Positions 34,103 to 41,305 of a stretch of DNA of 64,000 nt are shown here, one piece after another; position 1 is the stretch's first letter; every line of letters starts with the position of its first letter. Both the position numbers and the translations under genes were made by a program. The notes below the pieces were generated by a model. It had not been told where the DNA came from, made no database searches, and was given only the letters and a program-made list of their open reading frames with translations. The DNA is from Buttiauxella sp965119215 (GTDB lineage: Bacteria > Pseudomonadota > Gammaproteobacteria > Enterobacterales > Enterobacteriaceae), in the NCBI GenBank assembly GCA_965119215.1, contig CBCPKK010000001.1:248001-312000 (forward strand), given 5' to 3'.

Positions 34103-35379
34103 ACGTGTCGACACTCACGCGTACCGCGCAAATAAAAATGAGCAGTTTTATCTTTCTCTACTTTTTCACCTGGTCTTCAAGCTTTGGGTTATATGCCCTT
34201 TGGTTAAGCCAAAAAGTAGGGTTAGACAGCATCACCATCGGCAGCGTTTTTGCCATCAATGGCGTTTTTGCCGTGGTGATGAAACCGGTCTACGGCTACA
34301 TCATGGACAAAATAGGGATGAGCAAATGGCTGCTCTATTTTGTCTGCGCTATCTCAGCATTGATGGCACCGTTCTTCGTCACGGTTTACCAACCATTGCT
34401 GCTCACGCACACCACGGTGGGCATTATTATCGGCGCGTTTTATCTGAGCCTCGGCTGGTACGCAGGTGTTGCTGCCTCTGAATCTTATGCCGATCGTTTT
34501 AGCCGCTTATATGGTCTGGAATTTGGGCGTATTCGCATGTGGGGTTCGCTCGGCTGGGCGATGGCAGCATCCGTTTCAGGCCTGCTGTTCAACTACACGC
34601 CGTTGGCGAACTTCATCGTCAGCAGTACAACGTCAGTGTTGATGTTACTGGTGCTAATCAGCCTCAAAATTGGTGACGAACAACTGCGTAACAACAACGT
34701 TATCTCAGCAAACAAAATTGTCTTTGCCGATGTGGTCATGCTGCTCAAGAACCGCAAATTCTGGATGTTCAGCCTGTATGTGGCGGGCGTGGCCTGGATG
34801 ATGTTTGTTGCCGAGCAGCAATTCCCGCGCTACTTCGTTTCGTTCTTCGAAACCAAAGAGCAGGGCAATGCGTGGTACGGATATCTGAGCACGGTTCAGT
34901 CCGGCATGGAATTTGTGATGATGATGTTCATCCCCGTGCTGGTAAACCATTACGGTGCCAAAAAAGGATTGCTGTTATGCGGTTGCGTGGTGGGCTTGCG
35001 CCTGATTGCTTCTGGACTGACAAACGATCCGCTGATTATCTCCATCATCAAACCGTTTTACGGCGTCGAAATTGCACTGCTGCTGATCTCGGTATTCAAA
35101 TACATTGCCGAGCACTTCCATAAGAAAATCAACGCCACCATGTATTTACTGGGTTACCAGGCGATGATTTATGTCGGTTCGGTTGTCGTCGCACCGCCTG
35201 CCGGTTACCTGTACGACAAAATTGGCTTCGAGCACACCTATTTAATGATGGGCTGCTGCGCGCTGCTGTTCACCCTGATATCAGCTTTCACCCTTTCGCG
35301 CTGTCAGTCAAAACGCGATGAGTCCCGCATTTTTACACCCATCTTAGACACCGCACCGGTCGAGCCGGTAAAACATTAA
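34099..35379 (+). CDS. MFS oligosaccharide:H+ symporter, LacY/RafB-like
   Basis: A 426-residue inner-membrane carrier. The ATG at 34099 overlaps the DUF2264 stop in ATGA. Twelve helices are visible; the first is FIFLYFFTWSSSFGLYALW, and after helix 2 the motif GYIMDKIGMSK is the MFS loop. LEFGRIRMWGSLGWA near 136-150 matches the oligosaccharide/nucleoside symporter group, including the conserved Arg pair. It probably imports a disaccharide such as an unsaturated uronic dimer for the GH88 enzyme. Substrate inferred from context only. Confidence 0.87.
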   Translation: MNVSTLTRTAQIKMSSFIFLYFFTWSSSFGLYALWLSQKVGLDSITIGSVFAINGVFAVVMKPVYGYIMDKIGMSKWLLYFVCAISALMAPFFVTVYQPLLLTHTTVGIIIGAFYLSLGWYAGVAASESYADRFSRLYGLEFGRIRMWGSLGWAMAASVSGLLFNYTPLANFIVSSTTSVLMLLVLISLKIGDEQLRNNNVISANKIVFADVVMLLKNRKFWMFSLYVAGVAWMMFVAEQQFPRYFVSFFETKEQGNAWYGYLSTVQSGMEFVMMMFIPVLVNHYGAKKGLLLCGCVVGLRLIASGLTNDPLIISIIKPFYGVEIALLLISVFKYIAEHFHKKINATMYLLGYQAMIYVGSVVVAPPAGYLYDKIGFEHTYLMMGCCALLFTLISAFTLSRCQSKRDESRIFTPILDTAPVEPVKH

Positions 35380-35393
35380 TTAAAGGAAACGTT

Positions 35394-36599
35394 ATGAACC
35401 GTACTTTAGTCACTGAAAATGTGGTGACCGAGCCACTGCGCCCAATTGAATTGCATCAGGTAGACCGCCTGGCACTGAAACGTAAGCTGGATAGCGCTTT
35501 GCAAAGCGTGACCAAAAAGTTGGATAAAACATTAATTGCGGTTGGCGATAAATTCCCCAATGAAGCCTGCGAAGAGGGTAAATGGCAGCCAACCGACAAC
35601 GTAGAGTGGACGACTAGCTTCTGGCCAGGCCAACTGTGGCTTGCGTGGGAGATGACCGGTGATGACAAATATCGCCAGGCGGCAGAACGCTATCTGCCAT
35701 CTTTTGCCGAACGTTTAGATAAGCGTATCGAAACGGCGACTCACGACCTGGGCTTTTTATATACGCTTTCCTGCGTCAACGCCTGGCGCTTAACCGGTAA
35801 TGAAACGGCGCGTAAAACTGCGCTGCAAGCGGCAGATATCCTGATGGAACGCTACAATCCGGTAGCAAAAATCATTCAGGCGTGGGGTGATTTGAATGAT
35901 CCAGAGCAACAGGGGCGAATGATTATTGACTGTAATATGAACCTCCCGCTGCTTTATTGGGCAAGCCAACAAACCGGTGATGCCCGTTTCGCGCAAGCAG
36001 CTACGGCGCACGCACAGCAGGCCGCGAAGTACATCGTTCGTCCGGATGCTTCCACATTCCACACTTACTATATGGATGTGATAACCGGCGAGCCGCGATT
36101 TGGTAATACGCATCAGGGCTACAGCGACACCTCATGTTGGTCGCGCGGGCAGGCGTGGGGTATTTATGGTTTCCTGCTCACTTACCTGTATACCGGTGAT
36201 AAAAGCATGGTGGATCTCACCCGCAGCCTTGCGCATTACTTCATCAACCGCTTACCAGAAGATGACGTTTGCCACTGGGATCTGGCGTTATTGGGGACCG
36301 ATGCGGTGCGCGATAGCTCTGCGGCGGCGATTACCGCCTGCGGATTACTGGAACTGGTGAAAGTGCTGCCTGCGCTGGATGAACATCGTGCCCATTATGA
36401 AGAGATGGCGCTGCGCATTATCCAGTCGCTAACCGATAACTATTTAGCGCGTGATGACGAGGAGTGTGAAGGCTTGCTGAAACATTCGGTCTATCACATG
36501 GCCAGCGGTAAAGGCGTGGATGAATGCTGTAGTTGGGGAGATTATTTCTACCTTGAAGCACTGGCACGTGTGCGCCAGGTGTGGAATCTCTACTGGTAA
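35394..36599 (+). CDS. GH88 unsaturated glucuronyl hydrolase
   Basis: A 401-residue cytoplasmic enzyme that hydrates the double bond of 4,5-unsaturated uronic residues made by lyases and so releases the terminal sugar. The two family aspartates are D118 (ATHDLGFLY) and D179 (IIDCNMNLP), 61 residues apart as in Bacillus UGL (D88/D149). GYSDTSCWSRGQAWGIYG (242-259) is also typical. Its ATG has AAAGGAAAC upstream and lies 14 bases after the symporter. Its presence shows that the locus handles lyase products. Confidence 0.92.
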   Translation: MNRTLVTENVVTEPLRPIELHQVDRLALKRKLDSALQSVTKKLDKTLIAVGDKFPNEACEEGKWQPTDNVEWTTSFWPGQLWLAWEMTGDDKYRQAAERYLPSFAERLDKRIETATHDLGFLYTLSCVNAWRLTGNETARKTALQAADILMERYNPVAKIIQAWGDLNDPEQQGRMIIDCNMNLPLLYWASQQTGDARFAQAATAHAQQAAKYIVRPDASTFHTYYMDVITGEPRFGNTHQGYSDTSCWSRGQAWGIYGFLLTYLYTGDKSMVDLTRSLAHYFINRLPEDDVCHWDLALLGTDAVRDSSAAAITACGLLELVKVLPALDEHRAHYEEMALRIIQSLTDNYLARDDEECEGLLKHSVYHMASGKGVDECCSWGDYFYLEALARVRQVWNLYW

Positions 36600-36643
36600 A
36601 TTTTTCGCCCCCGTTAATCGCGGGGGATACATGGAGAGTCGTG

Positions 36644-37201
36644 ATGAAAACTGTTGCAGTCCTGTTGGCTCCGGGTTTTGAAGAAGGGGAAGCCATTGTT
36701 ACTATTGATATTCTGCGTCGCCTGAACATCAATGTCCGTACACTGTCTTGCATTGATACGCGTGCAGTAGTGAGTTATCACGCTATTCCCATGGTGGCCG
36801 ATGCCACGCTGAGCGAATGTTTTGATGACACCTTTGACGCAGTTGTATTGCCAGGCGGCCCGGAAGGCAGCGTCTTTTTGGCTAAAAGCGCCAACGTAAT
36901 TGAGTTTGTCCGCCGCCATGATGAGCAGGGCAAACTCATCTGCCCGATTTGTTCCGCTGCGGCGCGAGTGCTCGGTGGTAACGGTTTGCTCAAAGGCCGC
37001 CGTTACGTTTGTTCCGGTGATTTATGGCAGCAAGTGACAGACGGTGTGTATGTCGATGCTGACGTAGTAGAAGACGGCAACCTGATTAGCGGCAAAGGGC
37101 TGGGGAAAGTGTTTGATTTTGCACTAACCGTTGCAGCACGTTTAGACGGCGATGAAGCGCCAGCGCGTGACCACGCGGAACATATTTATTATCCCTGGTG
37201 A
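36644..37201 (+). CDS. DJ-1/PfpI family protein, YajL-like
   Basis: A 185-residue cytoplasmic protein started at the ATG at 36644 after GGAGA; the longer frame overlaps the GH88 gene. APGFEEGEAIVTIDILRR (9-26) carries the conserved Glu, and ICPICSAAARVL (about 98-109) the nucleophile Cys of the elbow. Members include chaperones and glyoxalase- or deglycase-like enzymes. As the last gene of the GH88 operon, separated by a CCCCCG/CGGGGG hairpin, it could deal with reactive keto sugars made from unsaturated uronates. This is speculative. Confidence 0.82.
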   Translation: MKTVAVLLAPGFEEGEAIVTIDILRRLNINVRTLSCIDTRAVVSYHAIPMVADATLSECFDDTFDAVVLPGGPEGSVFLAKSANVIEFVRRHDEQGKLICPICSAAARVLGGNGLLKGRRYVCSGDLWQQVTDGVYVDADVVEDGNLISGKGLGKVFDFALTVAARLDGDEAPARDHAEHIYYPW

Positions 37202-37206
37202 TGTTT

Positions 37207-37243
37207 AGCCCTCATCCATAAAAGTGATGAGGGCTATTTTTAT
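37207..37243 (+). terminator. terminator of the GH88/DJ-1 operon
   Basis: AGCCCTCATC pairs perfectly with GATGAGGGCT, followed by ATTTTTATAA. It ends the rightward operon six bases after the DJ-1 stop. Confidence 0.85.
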
Positions 37244-37383
37244 AATCACTTTACCACCCCATTAACGTCTTCTTTTAATAAAAGTATGTTTCCGGATTAT
37301 TTCTATTTATTCCTTTAACCTTTATTTTTATTCTGAAATATTGACTTCTTAATTTAATGAAACATTAATATAAAGAGGTTGAT

Positions 37384-37863
37384 ATGGCTGAAGTCATTTA
37401 TATGACACTGAACGGTGAGAAACAAGGTTTGCTTTCTCAAGGTTGTTCAACTGTTGCATCTATAGGTAATAAGTTCCAGGTAGGGCATAGAGATCAAATC
37501 CTGATCTATGAGCTTTCGAATGTTATCACCAGGGAGAGAAATGCCGTACACCACCCGGTAGAAATAAGAAAACCGATAGATAAATCCACACCGTTATTGG
37601 GCGTCGCAATTTCAAATAACGAAAAGGTTGAGTGCGAGTTCTACCACTATCGCACATCCACTACGGGCGGAATGGAACTGTATTTTAAGGTGAAATTGAC
37701 CGGAGCCTATCTGAGCAGCGTAAGATTTTATTATCCCAACTCATTGACCCATAATGATGTCCAGCCCCAGGAAAGTATCTCAATAATCTATGAAACCATC
37801 ACCTGGGAACATATAGGTGCGGGTACCAGTGGCTGGAGTCTCTGGCAAGATAGAGTGTACTGA
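37384..37863 (+). CDS. hcp: orphan Hcp, type VI secretion tube protein
   Basis: A 159-residue Hcp1-family protein that forms the hexameric ring of the T6SS inner tube and can carry effectors in its pore. MAEVIYMTLNGEKQGLLSQG matches the start of enterobacterial Hcp2-type proteins, and NVITRERNAVHHPVEIRKP and EYHYRT-like strands follow. AAAGAGG precedes the ATG. No other T6SS gene lies in the window, so it depends on a machine encoded elsewhere. The next gene overlaps its stop by one base, as expected for an Hcp-delivered cargo. The region is clearly more AT-rich than its flanks. Confidence 0.9.
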   Translation: MAEVIYMTLNGEKQGLLSQGCSTVASIGNKFQVGHRDQILIYELSNVITRERNAVHHPVEIRKPIDKSTPLLGVAISNNEKVECEFYHYRTSTTGGMELYFKVKLTGAYLSSVRFYYPNSLTHNDVQPQESISIIYETITWEHIGAGTSGWSLWQDRVY

Positions 37864-38699
37864 TGGGCACCGCTGCAATTGCACATTTGAAATACGATCT
37901 GGATAACTATGTCGTTGCTTTAAAAAGGGTAGCTAACCTGGCCGCAGCATTTTTATTTGAAGATCCTATTATAAAAATGAGCTACCTCAAAGAGATTGAT
38001 GACTACGTCAACGATATGAACTACCGCTTTCATCAAACCTTCGACACCAATGAAAGAATGCGAGTTATTAATGATGTTAAAGCCGAAGCGGATATGGCTG
38101 AACGTGAGTATCAAATCTTAAGGCAGGGAAATTTCACAACGTATTTTACGACGGAGATCTTTGAAGATCAGGGTGTATTAAAATATGCAAAAATTACGGG
38201 CGGGGTTGTCGCTGGTGGGCTTCAGTTTTATGCGGGATGGAGTTTCTTCTTTTTAGATAGTAAGTTGAATTTTAGAGGAGTGAAAGCTCTTGGTTTGGCA
38301 TTGATGGCTCACGGATTTAACAATGCATATGAGTCAATATCACCTGTGCTATTTGAGCATCAAGATACTGGGTGGGTAAGGCGCTTTTATAGGACAGGAG
38401 CAAACATGTTAGGTTTTGACAAATATAAAGGTGATATGGCATACAGTGTTGCTGATATTGCAGTCACTGTCATTGCTGCTACCCAAATGCCAGTGCTAAA
38501 GGAAAGCCCTAAAAGACTGGTTACACGAGGGATGTTTGAACCGCCAGGAAACGGAATGCTGTTTAGAAATATCACTCAGGATTATATTTCAAAATGGAAT
38601 AAGAAAAACCTTGCTATGAAGATTTTCTTTGTTGGCAGCAAAGTATATCAAGTAAAAGCAGAGTTTATTGATGGTGGATATAGATATCAGGATGAGTAA
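37863..38699 (+). CDS. DUF4225-type putative T6SS effector
   Basis: A 278-residue protein translationally coupled to Hcp (TGATG overlap). The first 105 residues are helical. The rest resembles DUF4225: YAKITGGVVAGGLQFYAGW (hydrophobic, about 115-133), ALMAHGFNNAYES (about 148-160) and GDMAYSVADIAVTVIAA (about 190-206). Hydrophobic segments suggest a membrane target. Proteins of this family often follow Hcp or VgrG or form the toxic tip of larger proteins. Toxicity is inferred from context; the mechanism is unknown. The three small genes downstream on the other strand are candidate immunity genes. Confidence 0.75.
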   Translation: MGTAAIAHLKYDLDNYVVALKRVANLAAAFLFEDPIIKMSYLKEIDDYVNDMNYRFHQTFDTNERMRVINDVKAEADMAEREYQILRQGNFTTYFTTEIFEDQGVLKYAKITGGVVAGGLQFYAGWSFFFLDSKLNFRGVKALGLALMAHGFNNAYESISPVLFEHQDTGWVRRFYRTGANMLGFDKYKGDMAYSVADIAVTVIAATQMPVLKESPKRLVTRGMFEPPGNGMLFRNITQDYISKWNKKNLAMKIFFVGSKVYQVKAEFIDGGYRYQDE

Positions 38700-38727
38700 C
38701 GCCACTATAAAACTATAGCGTCATAAT

Positions 38728-38768
38728 AAAAGATAGAACCCTTTCATAATCAGGGTTTTATCTTTCCT
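38728..38768 (+). terminator. terminator of the hcp-effector pair
   Basis: AGATAGAACCCT pairs with AGGGTTTTATCT (one G:T pair) across a 10-base loop, followed by TTCC. It is flanked by A- and T-rich sequence and lies 30 bases after the effector stop. Confidence 0.75.
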
Positions 38769-38843
38769 CTGAGATCGTCCTCTGTAAGATAAGTGCCTAT
38801 GATCATAAATAAAAATATAAGTTAATGTCGGGATGGAATAAAA

Positions 38844-39008
38844 TTAATCCCTGGCAATGGCAAAAATAAAGTTTTTGAAATCCTCACCCTCAACCATTGG
38901 CTCATCTGGGTCGTAGTTTTGTTTTCTAAACGCCCTGAAATATCTCTTCATAATAAGCAGTTCTTTGTAAGGGAATCCGTTGTTGAGAATCATTTTTTTC
39001 ATATCCAT
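38844..39008 (-). CDS. truncated third copy of the putative immunity family
   Basis: A 54-residue frame not long enough for most gene finders. It starts MDMKKMILNNGFPYKELLIM and continues to KNFIFAIARD before a stop. It matches residues 1-55 of the neighbour at 39022-39414 at most positions (KKMIL..GF.YKELLIMKR.F) and then lacks the two membrane segments. It starts 13 bases after that gene's stop, with AAGGAAT upstream. It is either a decayed tandem duplicate or a soluble short form. Expression is possible but function doubtful. Confidence 0.6.
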   Translation of the reverse strand: MDMKKMILNNGFPYKELLIMKRYFRAFRKQNYDPDEPMVEGEDFKNFIFAIARD

Positions 39009-39021
39009 ATTGATTCCTTTG

Positions 39022-39414
39022 TTAATGATTCTCTCGTAAGAGATTTATTTTTATTCTGTAATGCAATATGATCAGTTTAATGATAGCGATCATTCTTAGG
39101 TTGAATATCTTCCCGCATTTTATAATGATGAATATAACAATAATAAGCGATAAGAAAAACATTACAACGCCACCAAGAATGTTATTGAAAATACAAGTGA
39201 GTAGAGAAAATAGTGCTGAAATAAAAAGCATGCGAGTCGTATCTTTAAATACAATTTGTGAAATAATTAATATATATTCTTTTAACCCTTCATCTTCGGG
39301 AATGGGGTCATCTGCATCATAATATTTCTTCCTTATGTTCTGGAAATTTCTCTTCATAATAAGTAATTCTTTGTAAGAAAAACCACTGCTAAGTATCATC
39401 TTCTTTTTATTCAT
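39022..39414 (-). CDS. small two-helix membrane protein, putative immunity protein (copy 2)
   Basis: A 130-residue protein. I start at the ATG at 39414, which overlaps the upstream stop in ATGA and follows GAGG; a longer in-frame start adds eight residues. The first 55 residues are charged (KKKMILSSGFSYKELLIMKR), followed by two membrane helices at about 61-78 and 82-103. It is a paralog of the genes on both sides. In T6SS islands such proteins next to an effector usually give immunity, here probably against the membrane-acting DUF4225 protein. No experiment supports this yet. Confidence 0.7.
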   Translation of the reverse strand: MNKKKMILSSGFSYKELLIMKRNFQNIRKKYYDADDPIPEDEGLKEYILIISQIVFKDTTRMLFISALFSLLTCIFNNILGGVVMFFLSLIIVIFIIIKCGKIFNLRMIAIIKLIILHYRIKINLLRENH

Positions 39415-39824
39415 TTCCTCAACCCTGGGATTACCCACGAAAGCACGAACCTGGTTTTTATTCTGATATTAAGCCACATTAACTTAATGATTAACTTTCG
39501 ACTGACTTTAAGTTTACTACTACTGGACCAGATATCAGTGATAAAAAGCAGCAGACCAGCCAGTAGTACCCAGGGTATGTGGCTTAAATTATGGCTAACT
39601 TTATAAAATAAAAACATCAAGAGAGGGACAGGGATATATATAAATGCAAAGCCCGAGCATACCCATTCAGCTATGCTTTCGATATAATTCTGAAGGTGAA
39701 AGTGCGCAAATGTCTTTCTGTTCTCGCCCCGAATTTCTTTTTTTATCGCTCGCCATTTTCCCTTCATCAGCAGAAGTTCTTTCATGGTCAGCCCACTGCT
39801 TAAAATCAAATCCCTTATCTTCAT
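39411..39824 (-). CDS. small two-helix membrane protein, putative immunity protein (copy 1)
   Basis: A 137-residue protein started at the ATG at 39824, five bases after GGAGG. The N-terminus KIRDLILSSGLTMKELLLMK shows it is a paralog of the two following genes. Membrane helices lie at about 58-77 and 85-104, and the tail is basic. It is the first gene of the leftward three-gene unit, which faces the hcp-effector pair. Three successive copies suggest repeated duplication, as seen when neighbours carry variants of a toxin. Confidence 0.7.
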   Translation of the reverse strand: MKIRDLILSSGLTMKELLLMKGKWRAIKKEIRGENRKTFAHFHLQNYIESIAEWVCSGFAFIYIPVPLLMFLFYKVSHNLSHIPWVLLAGLLLFITDIWSSSSKLKVSRKLIIKLMWLNIRIKTRFVLSWVIPGLRK

Positions 39825-39848
39825 TGTTCCTCCCTGCATTAGAAGCAC

Positions 39849-40241
39849 AATAATACAGACTCGTATTGCAGGTGTATAGGCTGAGTGTTATCTAACTTAT
39901 TGTATCATAAATAAAATACATGTTTTCCATGCAAGCATTCTATGAGCGAATCGTTTGTGTCGTAGGTCTGCGGACAACTCTTTACTCTCTCCGATTGCAA
40001 ATATAGACAATCCTGCTATTTAGTAATCTATTCATCATACATATATGTCATTTTTTATGGCTTAATTTGCTGAATTTATGCACTTGTTGATTGTAATTCT
40101 GTGGTGTGACTTCGCTCTCCTATGGATAATTAATTTCCCGCTACAACTATCTCCAGCCCCGAAAGCAAAAGCCAACACGGCTAATGGATTGTTTTAACTA
40201 AATCTTACCCTACACATAATAAAATCGAGCTGGAGTTAACC
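39849..40241. promoter_or_regulatory. araFGH control region
   Basis: 393 bases without a gene. TATGGATAATTAATTTC at 40121-40137 resembles an AraC half-site of the araI type, and TGTGACTTCGCTCTCC at 40105-40120 contains one good CRP half-site directly beside it. Together they fit the arabinose- and CRP-dependent araFGH promoter of E. coli. The left part (39849-40050) shows no recognisable feature and belongs to the island. Confidence 0.5.
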
Positions 40242-41231
40242 ATGCACAAATTTACTAAAGCGCTGGCGGCCATTGGCATCGCTGCGGTTATGTCACAATC
40301 CGCTATTGCAGAAACAATGAAGCTGGGTTTTTTGGTCAAACAACCAGAAGAACCCTGGTTCCAGACCGAATGGAAATTTGCCGATAAAGCCGGGAAAGAT
40401 CTCGGTTTTGAAGTGATTAAAATTGCGGTTCCAGACGGTGAAAAAACGCTAAACGCCATCGACAGCCTGGCCGCCAGCGGCGCGAAAGGCTTTGTTATTT
40501 GCACCCCTGATCCAAAACTCGGCTCCGCTATTGTCGCCAAAGCGAAAAGTTACGACATGAAAGTCATTGCTGTCGATGACCAGTTCGTCAACGCAAAAGG
40601 CAAGCCGATGGACACCGTGCCGTTGGTGATGATGGCCGCGACCAAAATTGGTGAGCGCCAGGGGCAAGAGCTGTACAAAGAGATGCAAAAACGCGGCTGG
40701 GATGTGAAAGAGTCTGCGGTAATGGCGATTACGGCAGATGAGCTTGATACCGCGCGTCGCCGTACATCTGGCTCGATGGAGGCCCTGAAAGCAGCCGGTT
40801 TCCCGGAAAAACAAATCTACAAAGTGCCAACCAAATCTAACGATATCCCAGGGGCATTCGATGCCGCTAACTCCATGCTGGTTCAGCATCCTGAAGTCAA
40901 ACACTGGCTGATTCTCGGCATGAATGACAACACTGTGCTGGGCGGCGTGCGCGCCACTGAAGGCCAGGGCTTTAAAGCGCCGGATGTGATTGGCGTGGGT
41001 ATTAACGGTGTGGATGCGATCAGCGAGCTGTCGAAAGCGCAGGCCACCGGCTTCTACGGTTCTCTGCTGCCAAGCCCGGACGTACACGGTTATAAGAGTA
41101 GCGAAATGCTCTACAACTGGGTCACCAAAGGTGCTGAACCGCCGAAATTCACCGAAGTTACCGACGTGGTGCTGATCACTCGCGACAACTTTAAAGAAGA
41201 GCTGGCTAAAAAAGGCCTCGGCGGTAAGTAA
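40242..41231 (+). CDS. araF: L-arabinose-binding periplasmic protein
   Basis: High-affinity arabinose receptor of the AraFGH importer, 329 residues as in E. coli. The signal peptide is cleaved after SAIA near 23. The mature part starts ETMKLGFLVKQPEEPWFQTEW, and MNDNTVLGGVRATEGQGF and INGVDAISELSKAQATGFYG are characteristic. GGAG precedes the ATG. A REP-like hairpin follows the gene, as for other binding proteins in this window. In E. coli ftnB adjoins araF; here 9 kb of other genes lie between. Confidence 0.96.
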   Translation: MHKFTKALAAIGIAAVMSQSAIAETMKLGFLVKQPEEPWFQTEWKFADKAGKDLGFEVIKIAVPDGEKTLNAIDSLAASGAKGFVICTPDPKLGSAIVAKAKSYDMKVIAVDDQFVNAKGKPMDTVPLVMMAATKIGERQGQELYKEMQKRGWDVKESAVMAITADELDTARRRTSGSMEALKAAGFPEKQIYKVPTKSNDIPGAFDAANSMLVQHPEVKHWLILGMNDNTVLGGVRATEGQGFKAPDVIGVGINGVDAISELSKAQATGFYGSLLPSPDVHGYKSSEMLYNWVTKGAEPPKFTEVTDVVLITRDNFKEELAKKGLGGK

Positions 41232-41239
41232 AACTTGTG

Positions 41240-41263
41240 GTGGATGCCGCGAGTGGCATCCAC
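41240..41263 (+). repeat. REP-like palindrome between araF and araG
   Basis: GTGGATGCC and GGCATCCAC form a perfect 9-bp stem with a 6-base loop, eight bases after the araF stop. Its position suggests protection of the araF mRNA from 3' decay. Confidence 0.65.
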
Positions 41264-41305
41264 ATTTACTTGACGTTAAACCCTGGGTAAAGCAAAGGGT
41301 AAATC

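Noticed and set aside
36607..36627. CCCCCG/CGGGGG hairpin as terminator between GH88 and the DJ-1 gene
   Set aside because: No T-run follows and the DJ-1 ribosome site comes right after; more likely a processing or ratio-setting hairpin.
37384..38699. Hcp and DUF4225 as a single fused Hcp-toxin
   Set aside because: The Hcp frame ends with a clear stop and the next gene starts in another frame with its own ATG; they are two coupled genes.
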